Source: DASVDE01 sp963740065
GTDB taxonomy: Bacteria; Actinomycetota; Thermoleophilia; Solirubrobacterales; 70-9
Direction of reading: 5' to 3'
Length of the DNA: 64,000 nucleotides
NCBI GenBank assembly: GCA_963740065.1
Contig: CAVUCS010000001.1
Coordinates: forward strand, 655,489-719,488
The translations under genes were made by a program, and so were the position numbers. Shown here in pieces: positions 44,471-52,568 of this stretch. The notes beneath the pieces are model-generated. The model saw only the letters and a list, made by a program, of their open reading frames with translations. It did no database searches and was not told where the DNA came from. Position 1 is the first letter of the stretch. The number at the start of each line of letters is the position of its first letter.

Positions 44471-45153
44471 TCAGGCGTCGCGAGCGCTTTGCAAAGCGTC
44501 GGCGAGGTCGGCCGGGAGCTCGGAAGTGAACTCCAGGCTTTGCCCCGTCACCGGGTGTGCGAACGCGAGCCGATGGGCGTGGAGGAACTGGCGACGGAGG
44601 CCGTACGCGCGCGCGCCGCCATAGGTGGCGTCACCGACGAGTGGGTGTCCGATCGCCGCGAAGTGAGCGCGAATCTGGTGCGTGCGTCCGGTTTCCAGGC
44701 GCACCTCCAGAAAGGTCTCGGCGCTGAGCAGCTCCAGCACCGTGAAGTGCGTCCGCGCCTCGCGCGAAGCGGCGCCGGAGACCGCCATTCGGTGGCGCTG
44801 CCGGGAGGCGCGGCCGATCGGCGCGTCGATCGTCCCCGTGCGCGAAGCGACCCGGCCCGCCGCCAAGGCCAGATATACGCGTTCGACTTCGCGGCGCTGG
44901 ACCGCGGCCTGGAGGGCCGCGTGGGTCTCGTCGTCGCGGGCGACGACGAGCAGGCCGCTGGTTCCTTGTCTAGTCGGTGGACGATGCCCGGTCGCTCCGG
45001 ATCCTCTCCCCCGCCGAGGATCTCCGCCAGCTCGCTGACCAGAGTCGGACCGGTGTGCGAGGGGGCCGGATGAACGACGAGGCCGGCCGGCTTGTCGACG
45101 ACCGCCAGGTGCTGATCGAGGTGAACGATGCGGAGAGCGTCGCCCTCGCTCAT
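44471..45153 (-). CDS. rluD: Pseudouridine synthase RluD-type (one frameshift)
   Basis: RluA-family pseudouridine synthase modifying 23S rRNA. It reads LRIVHLDQHLAVVDKPAGLVVHPAPSHTGPTLV, then the catalytic PGIVHRLDKET region with the active-site Asp, and later RTHFTVLELL, EVRLETGRTHQIRAHFAAIGHPLVGDATYGG and RQFLHAHRLAFAHPVTGQ. One missing base near 44965 breaks the frame after HRLDKE. About 227 residues. No S4 domain precedes the catalytic domain, so it is a short form. The ATG at 45153 overlaps the inferred lspA stop. Confidence 0.9.
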
Positions 45154-45616
45154 CTGGTCCGCTCCGCCTTCGCGCAGGTAGATCGTCGCCAGCAAGATGA
45201 CGCCGGCGACGATCGCCATGTCGGCGAGGTTGAAGGGCGGCCAGTGCGAGAGGTCGACGAAGTCAGTCACCTCGACCGGCGCGCACCCGGTCGATCAGGT
45301 TGCCGATGGCCCCTCCGCCGACCAGTCCGACGGCGATCCACATCCCGGGGCGAGCGGGCTCGCGGGCAAAGAGCGCGACGACGAAGACCAGCGCCGCGGC
45401 GGTCAGCAGGAGCAAGCCCGCGCCCCCACCACCGGCAAGGCCGAAGGCGACACCGCGGTTGTGGGAAAGGGTGAGCCCGAGGGGCCCGAGCACGTCAACG
45501 TGCTCGGCCAGCGCCAAGTTCGCGCGAATGAGCGCCTTCGCCCCCTGGTCGAGCGCGACGACAAGGGCGCAAAGGGCGGCGGCACCGCCCCAGGCGCGAA
45601 CGGCCGGCGAGCTCAC
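45150..45616 (-). CDS. lspA: Lipoprotein signal peptidase LspA (two frameshifts)
   Basis: Membrane aspartic protease that removes lipoprotein signal peptides. It has LDQGAKALIRANL, SHNRGVAFGLAGG, GNLIDRVRAG and, after an extra base near 45279, EVTDFVDLSHWPPFNLADMAIVAGVILL with the catalytic Asp residues. As read, the frame then runs into rluD. Removing one base at GAAGG near 45170 gives an end of YLREAERTR and a TGA overlapping the rluD ATG, like other overlaps here. It starts at GTG 45616 overlapping the yggT stop. Confidence 0.88.
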
Positions 45617-45918
45617 CCTGCGATCAGGCCGACGACGAGCGCCCGCGCCACAAGCAGGACGATGATCCCGATCACCGGGCTGAGATCCAGCGCGAACCCG
45701 CTGCCCCCGATCGGGGGCAGGAAGCGCCGAAAGAAGTTCAGGTACGGGTTGGTCGTCTCGGTGACGAAATCGAGGAACGCGCGCAGCGCCCGGTTGTAGG
45801 GCATGCGAGGCACCCAGGAGATGAGGATGTTGATGAAGATCAGGATGATGTAGACGGTGACCAGCGCGCTGACGTAGTCGGCGACATCGCCGCGGCTGAG
45901 GGCAAAGAGGACCGTCAC
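45613..45918 (-). CDS. yggT: YggT family membrane protein
   Basis: Small membrane protein of 101 residues with two helices: VSALVTVYIILIFINILISWVP and LDLSPVIGIIVLLVARALVVGL. Between them is the family motif LRAFLDFVTETTNPYLNFFRRFLPPIGGSGFALDLSP. It usually occurs next to sepF, proC and yggS in Gram-positive bacteria, as here; links to division or osmotic response have been proposed. The start is GTG 45918 overlapping the proC stop. Confidence 0.93.
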   Translation of the reverse strand: MTVLFALSRGDVADYVSALVTVYIILIFINILISWVPRMPYNRALRAFLDFVTETTNPYLNFFRRFLPPIGGSGFALDLSPVIGIIVLLVARALVVGLIAG

Positions 45919-46655
45919 CCGCGCATCCTCTCCAGCGAGGCTTGAACCGCCGCTTCAAACGCCTCGCGAGCTCCCTCGCGGTCCAGCGCCTCCAGCCCGG
46001 CCTCGGTGCTCCCCCCGGGCGATGCCACGGCCTCGCGCACGTCAGCGGGGTGCCTGAGGCGAAGCAACTCGGCGGTGCCGGCGGCCGTCTCAACCACTAA
46101 TTCCCGAGCCAAATCCGGGTCGAGGCCGTCCTTCGCACCGGCATCGGCAATCGCCTCAATCGCGAGAGCCAAGTAGGCCGGCGCACACCCCATCACCGCG
46201 GTCGCGGCATCGAATTCATCATCCGGCAGATCGACAACGTGCCCCAGCGTCTCAAGCATCCCCCGCACCCAAGAACCGCCCTCTCCGGCGACACAGAGGA
46301 CGCCCCTGCGAACCTCGACACCGATGTTCGGCATCACCCGCAGCACGGAGGCATTCGGAAAGGCCGCCGAAATCTTCTCCAACGACGTCGCCCCAAGCAA
46401 CGAAATCACAACGGACGCCCCCTGAAGCTCCCCCGCCACCGCCTCAAGCATCGTCGGCTTCACGGCAAGCACGATGACGTCGGCAGCCTCCGCCAATTCC
46501 CGATTTGAGCCAAGGGCCTCCCCGCCGACCTCCCGCGCGAGCTCGCCGGCCCGGCCCGACCCCGAGTCGGTGAACAGCATCCGCTCGGCGTGTCCGACCC
46601 AGCCCCGCGCCATGGCGGCGGCCATATTTCCGGAACCGACGAATCCGACGATCAC
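45915..46655 (-). CDS. proC: Pyrroline-5-carboxylate reductase
   Basis: Last step of proline synthesis. The 246-residue protein has the Rossmann motif IVGFVGSGNMAAAMARGW, VIVLAVKPTMLEAV, VLRVMPNIGVEVRRGVLCVAG (usual MPNTPxxVGxG) and the C-terminal dimer domain ending REAVASPGGSTEAGLEALDREGAREAF, whose SPGGST is the substrate-binding signature. It lies between yggT and sepF. Confidence 0.95.
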   Translation of the reverse strand: MIVGFVGSGNMAAAMARGWVGHAERMLFTDSGSGRAGELAREVGGEALGSNRELAEAADVIVLAVKPTMLEAVAGELQGASVVISLLGATSLEKISAAFPNASVLRVMPNIGVEVRRGVLCVAGEGGSWVRGMLETLGHVVDLPDDEFDAATAVMGCAPAYLALAIEAIADAGAKDGLDPDLARELVVETAAGTAELLRLRHPADVREAVASPGGSTEAGLEALDREGAREAFEAAVQASLERMRG

Positions 46656-46674
46656 CGCCGGGAGACTAGTCGGA

Positions 46675-47226
46675 TTAGGACTGGTTGAAGAAGCCCTTGT
46701 CGATGAGCCGCGCCTTTTCCTCGGCGGACACTTCGACGTTGCGGGGCGTCAGCAGGAATACTTTTTCGGCGATCCGCTGCATCCCGCCGTCCATCGCGTA
46801 GGTAAGACCGGAGGCGAAGTCGATCAACCGCTTCGAAAGCTCATGGTCTGTCGTCTGCAGGTTGAGGATGACCGGCACCGACCGCTTGAACTGGTCGGCG
46901 ACCTGCTGGGCGTCGTTGAAGTTTCGGGGGATGACGAGGTGGACCTGGACATCGGAGCCCCCGTTGCCCACGGGGCGCAAGACGCTGGTCCTGGACGCGG
47001 CAATCGGCTCATCGTCGGCGAAGATGTCATCGATCTCGTCGCGACGGGCCCGACGTGCGGTCGGCAGGCGACGCACCTGACCCTGGTCGCCACGCTCGGG
47101 GGAGTCGAACAGCTCCTCGGAGCCGGTCTCCGGCTCGAATCCGTCGTCGTATTCGGGGCCATAGTCGTGATCCTCGGCCAAGCCGAAGTAGACCAGCGCT
47201 CTATGCCATGTATCGCGTAAGGCCAT
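46675..47226 (-). CDS. sepF: Cell division protein SepF
   Basis: Membrane-binding FtsZ anchor of actinobacteria and Firmicutes. The N-terminal amphipathic helix is MALRDTWHRALVYFGL, followed by an acidic disordered linker, then the SepF core VQVHLVIPRNFNDAQQVADQFKRSVPVILNLQTTDHELSKRLIDFASGLTYAMDGGMQRIAEKVFLLTP. At 183 residues it is of usual length. It lies beside yggS and yggT, the standard dcw-flanking order, although ftsZ is not in the window. Confidence 0.95.
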   Translation of the reverse strand: MALRDTWHRALVYFGLAEDHDYGPEYDDGFEPETGSEELFDSPERGDQGQVRRLPTARRARRDEIDDIFADDEPIAASRTSVLRPVGNGGSDVQVHLVIPRNFNDAQQVADQFKRSVPVILNLQTTDHELSKRLIDFASGLTYAMDGGMQRIAEKVFLLTPRNVEVSAEEKARLIDKGFFNQS

Positions 47227-47293
47227 GGTTAACCGCGTGTTTCGGCCTCAGGGGGCCGACTCCTTTACGGATTATGCCCAGGGTAGCGCCGAT

Positions 47294-47926
47294 TCACACA
47301 TACAGCGCGGTGCCGAGACGGATGATCGTCGCCCCTTCTTCCACGGCGACGCGCCAGTCTTGGGACGTCCCCATCGAAATGCGCTCCAACCCGTGCTCAG
47401 CCGCCAGCTCGGCGAGGCGGGCAAAGTGGGGCCGTGAATCCTCGGGGTTCTCGCTAAACGGCGGCATCGTCATCAAGCCGGAAGCGCGCACCGGACAGCG
47501 CTTGAGGAAGGGGCCAAGCTCGACGGGGGCGACCCCGCCCTTGCCCTCTTCGCCGGCGATATTGACTTCGACAAGGACCTCGGTCTCCCGTTCCCCGTGG
47601 CGCCCCAACTGCTCCAGCGCGGAATCGGTCTCAACCGAGTGGATCAACCTGCAGATCGGAACCAGCAGTCTCACCTTGCGGCTCTGCAGGTTGCCGATGA
47701 AGTCCCACTTGAAATGCTCGCCCCAGAGCTCGTGCTTGCGCGCCAGGTCCTGCTGCCGATTCTCTCCGACCAGCGTTACGCCGGCTTCGGCGAGGGCACC
47801 CATCTCCTCCGTGGGGACGTACTTGGTCGCGGCGAGGATCTCGACCCCTTCGCCCGCCACCGCGCGGACTCGTTCGAGGTTGGCGGCGATCCGGGTCGGG
47901 TCGAGGCCGTGGATGAGACCGGGCAC
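47294..47926 (-). CDS. yggS: PLP homeostasis protein YggS/PLPBP
   Basis: Pyridoxal-phosphate-binding TIM-barrel protein controlling vitamin B6 homeostasis. The 210-residue product has the PLP-lysine in EILAATKYVPTEEM, GENRQQDLARKHE, WDFIGNLQSRKVR, VLVEVNIAGEEGKGGVAPVELGPFL, GLMTMPPF and the phosphate loop SMGTSQDWRVAVEEGATIIRLGTALY. GAGGGTAG precedes the GTG start at 47926. It follows pgeF with only a few bases between them. Confidence 0.93.
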   Translation of the reverse strand: MPGLIHGLDPTRIAANLERVRAVAGEGVEILAATKYVPTEEMGALAEAGVTLVGENRQQDLARKHELWGEHFKWDFIGNLQSRKVRLLVPICRLIHSVETDSALEQLGRHGERETEVLVEVNIAGEEGKGGVAPVELGPFLKRCPVRASGLMTMPPFSENPEDSRPHFARLAELAAEHGLERISMGTSQDWRVAVEEGATIIRLGTALYV

Positions 47927-47930
47927 GCTT

Positions 47931-48632
47931 CTACCCTCCCGATCCATCGAGCCAAACGACACCCGCCTGGCGCTCGGGACCGGCGTCGCGGCGGTGTGAG
48001 AAGAACAGCTCCTCCTCACAACGCGTGCAGAGGTCAGAGGAGTCGATCTCCTCGATGCCGGCATCCTTCAGCAGGCGACGGGCAACCTCGGGAAGGTCGA
48101 GCATTCGCCCCGTGGAGATGCCCTTGCCCAATCCGGCGAAGACATCGAGCAGCTCGTCGCCCACCTCGTAGCAGCAGGGACCAATTCCGGGACCGATCGC
48201 CGCGTGGGTCGCGTCCACGGCCTCCACGCCCCGCGCGACGATCCCCGCGGCCATCCCCCGCCACCCGCAATGCAGAATGGCGACGCCGCCCGGACCCGCG
48301 ACGGCAACCGGTAGGCAATCGGCGACGTAGACGAGACCGGCCAAGCCTGGCGCCGTGATCACTTGCCCATCCGCCTCGGACAGTCCCAGCTTCCGTTGCG
48401 ACTTATCCTCGATATGCGAGGAAAAGTCACAACGGAGCGCGCGGTGAGTTGCGAGGTCGGCGCCATGGACTTGGTTGGAGGTGGCGATTCGCTCCGGGGA
48501 GAGGTCCAGGGCGGCGGCAAGGGGCCTGGGGTCCCCCTTCGCATTTCCGGCCGAGCGGGTGGAGAAGGCCGCTCTGGCGCCCGGGAGGTCGGCTTCGAGC
48601 CAGCGCACTCGATCGCGCTCAGCCCACCTCAT
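47931..48632 (-). CDS. pgeF: Purine nucleoside phosphorylase/laccase-domain protein (PgeF/YfiH) with an inserted palindrome-coded peptide
   Basis: YfiH/LACC1-family enzyme, known as a purine nucleosidase and, in E. coli, as a peptidoglycan amino-acid-editing protein. Zinc and active-site residues are in SNQVHGADLA, YVADCLPVAVAG and ILHCGWRGMAAGIV; HAAIGPGIGPCCYEVGDE is conserved. Between GADLATHRA and GLSEADGQV a segment LRCDFSSHIEDKSQRKL is coded by a palindromic repeat (48391-48439) that also occurs between genes at 10956. In homologues this region is a short surface loop. The start at ATG 48632 overlaps the upstream gene by 14 bases. Confidence 0.9.
   Translation of the reverse strand: MRWAERDRVRWLEADLPGARAAFSTRSAGNAKGDPRPLAAALDLSPERIATSNQVHGADLATHRALRCDFSSHIEDKSQRKLGLSEADGQVITAPGLAGLVYVADCLPVAVAGPGGVAILHCGWRGMAAGIVARGVEAVDATHAAIGPGIGPCCYEVGDELLDVFAGLGKGISTGRMLDLPEVARRLLKDAGIEEIDSSDLCTRCEEELFFSHRRDAGPERQAGVVWLDGSGG
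48391..48439. repeat. Palindromic repeat element, copy 2 (inside pgeF)
   Basis: The left arm TTCCGTTGCGACTTATCC is identical to that at 10956; the right arm GAGGAAAAGTCACAACGGA differs by one base. The loop differs (ATATGCG here, AATACCA there) with the same size. Here the hairpin is a nearly perfect stem of about 20 pairs. On the minus strand it is read in frame as about 16 extra residues of PgeF, without a stop codon. This resembles the in-frame palindromic elements (RPE) of Rickettsia. Confidence 0.85.
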
Positions 48633-49740
48633 CGGCCCCCCGCGCTGCATCCAGCGCCACCCTCAGCTCCTGATCGCGGCCAATTGCCTCGCCATCGAGC
48701 TTTCGCCGCAGCGCCTCGCGCAGCCCACGGCCCAGATCGGGGCCCTGGGAGACGCCGGCGGCGATCAAGTCCTCGCCGTCAACCTCCAACTCGACCGTGC
48801 GCCACTCTCCGAAATACAGGTCCAGCCATTCGGCGCCCAATGCGCGAGCCAGGATTAGCTCGACCGGGCCACGGCCGCGGGCAAGCTCGACGCCCTCCGA
48901 CGGTTTCGCAGGAGTCACGGCGGCGAGCGCGACTTCGCCACCAGTTGGGCCGAGCGCGGCGTTGAGGACGGCGCGATCGCGGTAGGCGATCCCATTCCAG
49001 GGCGGCGCGTCGAGCAGTTCGCCGACCTTTTCCGCCAGCTCCACTCCGCCGGCGCGCAGCTCGATTAGGCCCCAGTCGGCGAGAAGCTCGAAGGCCCGCG
49101 GCGCCTCGGCCTCTGCGGCGATCCGGAGCAACTCAGCCTCGCGGCGGTCGTCGGAGACTGCGCTCAAGTCAGTTTCTCGCAAGAGCTCTTCTGTGTGCGG
49201 ATCTGGGGCAAAGTCGAAGCGAGCCGCATACCGTGCGGCGCGCAGCGCACGCGTCGGGTCATCGACGAAGGAATTGTCGTGCAGGACGCGCAATGCGCCT
49301 TCTTTGAGATCTGCCTGCCCGTGGAGAGGATCGATCAACTCCGGCTGATCTCGCAAAGGAAGTGCCATTGCGTTGATCGTGAAGTCGCGACGGGCGAGGT
49401 CTTCGGCCAACTGGGCCGGCCTCACGTCCGGCAGCGCCCCCGGGTGCGCGTAGCTCTCCGATCGAGCGGTTGCGATGTCGATCTCATGCCCGTCCAGGTC
49501 GACCTTCACCGTCGAGAAACGTTGGTGCTCTACCGGGTCGCCCCCCAGCTTCGCCGCCAGCGCGGCGGCGTCACCTTCCACCACCAGGTCGATGTCCGCC
49601 CGTCCACGCCCCAACAAGAGGTCGCGGACGGCGCCACCGACCAAGAAGACATGCCCCTCACCGGCGGCCTCACGCACGGCATCCAGCTCGGGGTATGCGA
49701 CTCGCATCGCCTCCCCCAGGCCTTCCCCCGGTCCCGCCAT
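48619..49740 (-). CDS. Poly(A) polymerase/CCA-adding-enzyme family nucleotidyltransferase
   Basis: Class II tRNA nucleotidyltransferase or poly(A) polymerase, 373 residues. VFLVGGAVRDLLLGRGRADIDLVVEGD is the catalytic motif with the metal-binding Asp pair; FSTVKVDLDGHEIDIATARSESY, EDLARRDFTINAMALPL and DDPTRALRAARYAARFDF are the other head-domain motifs. The C-terminal part lacks an evident HD domain found in some actinobacterial CCA enzymes. Whether it adds CCA or A cannot be told. ATG 49740 overlaps the hisF stop. Confidence 0.85.
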   Translation of the reverse strand: MAGPGEGLGEAMRVAYPELDAVREAAGEGHVFLVGGAVRDLLLGRGRADIDLVVEGDAAALAAKLGGDPVEHQRFSTVKVDLDGHEIDIATARSESYAHPGALPDVRPAQLAEDLARRDFTINAMALPLRDQPELIDPLHGQADLKEGALRVLHDNSFVDDPTRALRAARYAARFDFAPDPHTEELLRETDLSAVSDDRREAELLRIAAEAEAPRAFELLADWGLIELRAGGVELAEKVGELLDAPPWNGIAYRDRAVLNAALGPTGGEVALAAVTPAKPSEGVELARGRGPVELILARALGAEWLDLYFGEWRTVELEVDGEDLIAAGVSQGPDLGRGLREALRRKLDGEAIGRDQELRVALDAARGADEVG

Positions 49741-50498
49741 CAAGGCCGAACCGGGATACCGTCGGCAGCAAGGCGCGCCTTCGCCTCGCGCACCCGATAG
49801 GCGCCGTAGTGGAAGATCGAGGCACAGAGGACCGCGTCGGCGCCCCCATCCACAATCGCCTCGCTGAGATGCTCCAAATTACCGGCACCACCTGAGGCGA
49901 TTACCGGGACCGGGACCGCTTCGGCGACCGCCCGAGTCAACTCGATGTCGTAGCCGTCGTTGGTTCCGTCGCGGTCCATGCTGGTGAGCAGGACTTCGCC
50001 GGCGCCGCGTTCAGTCGCTTCCCGTGCCCAGGCGATCGCATCGCACCCGTCGACCTTCTTGCGCCCACCATTGACGTAGACCCCCCAACCGTCAGCCTCA
50101 CGTCTGGCGTCGATCGCGATCACAACGCACTGGGCGCCAAAGTGATCGGCGAGTTCGGTCAGTAGCTCGGGCCGAGCGAGCGCGGCAGAGTTGACCGAGA
50201 CCTTGTCGGCGCCGGCGTCAAGCACGGCCTGCGCATCTTCCACCGAGCGAATCCCACCGCCGATCGTGAATGGAATGAAAACGTTGTCGGCGGTGCGGCG
50301 CGCCAATTCGACGATCGTCTCGCGCTTTTCATGTGAGGCGGTGATGTCGAGGAAGACGAGTTCGTCGGCGCCTTCGGCGTCGTAGCGCTCGGCCAGCTCC
50401 ACCGGGTCACCCGCGTCGCGTAGGCCGACGAAGTTGGTGCCCTTGACTACGCGGCCGGCGTCTACGTCCAGGCAGGGGATGACTCGCTTCAGGACCAT
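49740..50498 (-). CDS. hisF: Imidazole glycerol phosphate synthase subunit HisF
   Basis: Cyclase subunit of the HisH/HisF complex in histidine synthesis. The 252-residue TIM barrel has RVIPCLDVDAGRVVKGTNF with the catalytic Asp, VFIPFTIGGGIRSVEDA, DKVSVNSAAL, ARREADGWGVYVNGGRKKVD, LLTSMDRDGTNDGYDIELTRAV with the second catalytic Asp, and VIASGGAGNLEHL. It follows hisA after a gap of 128 bases that holds a large hairpin, the only sizable gap within the his genes. Confidence 0.96.
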   Translation of the reverse strand: MVLKRVIPCLDVDAGRVVKGTNFVGLRDAGDPVELAERYDAEGADELVFLDITASHEKRETIVELARRTADNVFIPFTIGGGIRSVEDAQAVLDAGADKVSVNSAALARPELLTELADHFGAQCVVIAIDARREADGWGVYVNGGRKKVDGCDAIAWAREATERGAGEVLLTSMDRDGTNDGYDIELTRAVAEAVPVPVIASGGAGNLEHLSEAIVDGGADAVLCASIFHYGAYRVREAKARLAADGIPVRP

Positions 50499-50510
50499 GG
50501 GGTGAGAGTA

Positions 50511-50624
50511 GAGGCCATCCCGGTAGGGGTTTCGCTTAACTTTTTCGACGAGCGTGGTTGGGCTGTCGCCCGGAGGTGATCAGCGAAAAAGTACAAGACG
50601 CTTCACCCCTACCGGGATGGCCTC
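50511..50624. repeat. Large near-palindrome between hisA and hisF
   Basis: A 20-base perfect inverted repeat, GAGGCCATCCCGGTAGGGGT (50511-50530) and its complement (50605-50624), encloses a second paired segment (CTTTTTCG near 50540-50547 with CGAAAAAG near 50584-50591). Together they form a stem of about 36 positions with a central mismatch and a loop of about 36 bases. It fills the hisA-hisF spacer and starts within three bases of the hisA stop. It could be a regulatory or processing RNA structure, or a miniature mobile palindrome. Confidence 0.75.
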
Positions 50625-50626
50625 CG

Positions 50627-51358
50627 CTACGAAGCCGAAGCGAGGGCCGCGATTGCCTGATCTACGGTGAAGGTGCCCTCGTAGAGGGCGCGGCCGACGA
50701 TCACACCTTCGATGTTGGCTGGCGCGTCGTGGGCGAGGGCTTCTAAATGCTTCAGTTCTCCCACTCCACCGGAGGCGATTACTTGGGCTTGCGTTGCATT
50801 GGCTATTTGAGTCAGCTCGTTGATCGCGGGGCCTTCCATGGTGCCGTCCACTTCGATTGCGGTGCAGAGGAATCGGCTTACTCCTCTCTCGCTCAGCGCC
50901 GCTACGGCTTCGACCACGCTCTCCTCACCTGCTTCTGTCCACCCCGCCAGCGCGACCCTGCCGTTCCGGGCGTCCACCGATACGACTACGCGGTCTCCAT
51001 GCTTCTCCAGCGCTTCCGCCAAGAACGCTGGGTCGCGTAGCGCGGCCGTTCCGATGACCACTCGTTCGGCTCCCGCGTCGAGCACCGATGCGACCGATTC
51101 GGCGTCGCGCAGGCCGCCGCCTACCTGGATTGGGCACTCGACCGCCGCTGCGATGCGGCGCACCGCTTCCAGGTTTTGAGGGGACCCGGCCTTGGCTCCA
51201 TCCAGATCCACCACGTGGAGGAACTCCGCACCATCGCCGGCCCAACGCTTCGCCGCGTCGACCGGGTCAGCGTCGTAGGTCGTCTCCCGGTCGTAGTCGC
51301 CCTGCAGCAGCCGCACGGCGTGCCCGCCGCGAATGTCTATGGCGGGATAGAGGATCAC
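50627..51358 (-). CDS. hisA: ProFAR isomerase HisA
   Basis: Isomerase of histidine synthesis; in many actinobacteria the homologue PriA also serves tryptophan synthesis (no trpF is seen here). The 243-residue TIM barrel has LYPAIDIRGGHAVRLLQGDYDRETTY with the catalytic Asp, FLHVVDLDGAKAG, IQVGGGLRDAESV, RVVIGTAAL, SVDARNGRVALAGWTE, TAIEVDGTMEGPAINEL and IASGGVGELKHL. It starts at ATG 51358 with a four-base overlap with hisH. Confidence 0.93.
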   Translation of the reverse strand: MILYPAIDIRGGHAVRLLQGDYDRETTYDADPVDAAKRWAGDGAEFLHVVDLDGAKAGSPQNLEAVRRIAAAVECPIQVGGGLRDAESVASVLDAGAERVVIGTAALRDPAFLAEALEKHGDRVVVSVDARNGRVALAGWTEAGEESVVEAVAALSERGVSRFLCTAIEVDGTMEGPAINELTQIANATQAQVIASGGVGELKHLEALAHDAPANIEGVIVGRALYEGTFTVDQAIAALASAS

Positions 51359-51981
51359 GCGGGGACGGACGCGCAGACCCCGGCGAAGTTGGAGAGCAGA
51401 CGCAGGCCCGCGGCGCTCGACTTCTCGGGGTGGAACTGAACGCCGAAGACGTTGTCTCGCTCGGCGGCGCAGGCGAAGCGCGCGCCATAGGTAGCTGTGC
51501 CCAGCAGGTCACCCTGCTCGGGGTGGGGTGCGAAGGAGTGGACGAAGTAGAAGGGCGTCTCGCTCTCGATCCCCTCCGTGAGGCGGGACTCGCTCTCCCA
51601 TTGGACCGGGGACCAACCGATATGCGGAACCTTGAGACCGTCGGCCTCCAGCTCCGCCACCTCTCCTGGCAGCAGGCCAATGCCCGCAGCTCCGCCAAGC
51701 TCGGTGGTTGAGTCGAAGAGAAGTTGGAGGCCGAGGCAGATGCCCAAAATCGGCACACCCGCGTCGCGCCTCTCAGCGATCAGATCGTCAAGGCCCAGCT
51801 CGCCGACTCGAGCCATCGCTTTCGGAAAGGCGCCGACGCCAGGCAGGATCACGCCGTCGGCGGCGCGCACCTCGCTCGCGTCGTTGGTGATCGTCGCGCT
51901 CGCGCCGACGTGCTCGAGCGCCTTCTCCACCGAGCGAAGGTTGCCCATCCCGTAGTCGAGGATCGCGATGCGCGTGGTCAT
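51355..51981 (-). CDS. hisH: Imidazole glycerol phosphate synthase glutaminase HisH
   Basis: Glutaminase that feeds ammonia to HisF. The 208-residue class I amidotransferase has the nucleophile Cys82 in PILGICLGLQLLFDS, the oxyanion segment ILPGVGAFPKAM, and the catalytic pair His184 and Glu186 in GVQFHPEKSSAAG. It overlaps hisB and hisA by four bases each. Confidence 0.96.
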   Translation of the reverse strand: MTTRIAILDYGMGNLRSVEKALEHVGASATITNDASEVRAADGVILPGVGAFPKAMARVGELGLDDLIAERRDAGVPILGICLGLQLLFDSTTELGGAAGIGLLPGEVAELEADGLKVPHIGWSPVQWESESRLTEGIESETPFYFVHSFAPHPEQGDLLGTATYGARFACAAERDNVFGVQFHPEKSSAAGLRLLSNFAGVCASVPA

Positions 51982-52568
51982 TCGCTCAGGGTGCCCTTGG
52001 TGCTCGGCACGCCGCTCTCTTCGGGGTCGATCGAGACTGCCACGCGCAGCGCGCGCGCGAATGCCTTGAAGGCGGCTTCGATCATGTGGTGGGCGTTGGT
52101 TCCCTCGCGAACCGTGACGTGCAGGGTCAGCTTGGCGCTGTTGGCGACAGCGCGGAAGAACTCCTCAGCAAGCTCGGTGTCGAACCCGGCGATCGACGTC
52201 GCCGGAAGGTCAGCGTCGAAAACGCAAAAGGGTCGCCCGGAGATGTCAATGGCGCACTCGGCGAGCGACTCGTCCATCGGAACCAGGGCCGATCCGTAGC
52301 GCCGGATACCGGCCCGGTCGCCGAGCGCCTCATCGAGCGCCTGGCCGAGCACGATGCCGACATCCTCCACCGTGTGGTGGGCGCCAGTCTCAAGATCGCC
52401 GCTCGCTTCAACCTTCAGGCCGAGGCGCCCGTGGCGGGCGAGCAGGTCCAGCATGTGATCGAGAAAGCCGACCCCTGTCGCGGCGCTCGACTCCCCCCCA
52501 TCGAGGTCGAGCGAAAGCTTGATCTGGGTCTCGGCGGTGCTGCGCTGCTTTTCGGATGTCCTGGTCAT
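51978..52568 (-). CDS. hisB: Imidazoleglycerol-phosphate dehydratase HisB
   Basis: Manganese-dependent dehydratase of histidine synthesis, 196 residues and monofunctional. It shows GVGFLDHMLDLLARHGRLGL, TGAHHTVEDVGIVLGQALDEALGDR, MDESLAECAIDISGRPF, TELAEEFFRAVANSAKLTLHV and NAHHMIEAAFKAFARALRVAV, the paired HHxxE-type metal sites. It overlaps hisD upstream and hisH downstream. hisC, often found beside hisB, is not in this cluster. Confidence 0.96.
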   Translation of the reverse strand: MTRTSEKQRSTAETQIKLSLDLDGGESSAATGVGFLDHMLDLLARHGRLGLKVEASGDLETGAHHTVEDVGIVLGQALDEALGDRAGIRRYGSALVPMDESLAECAIDISGRPFCVFDADLPATSIAGFDTELAEEFFRAVANSAKLTLHVTVREGTNAHHMIEAAFKAFARALRVAVSIDPEESGVPSTKGTLSE

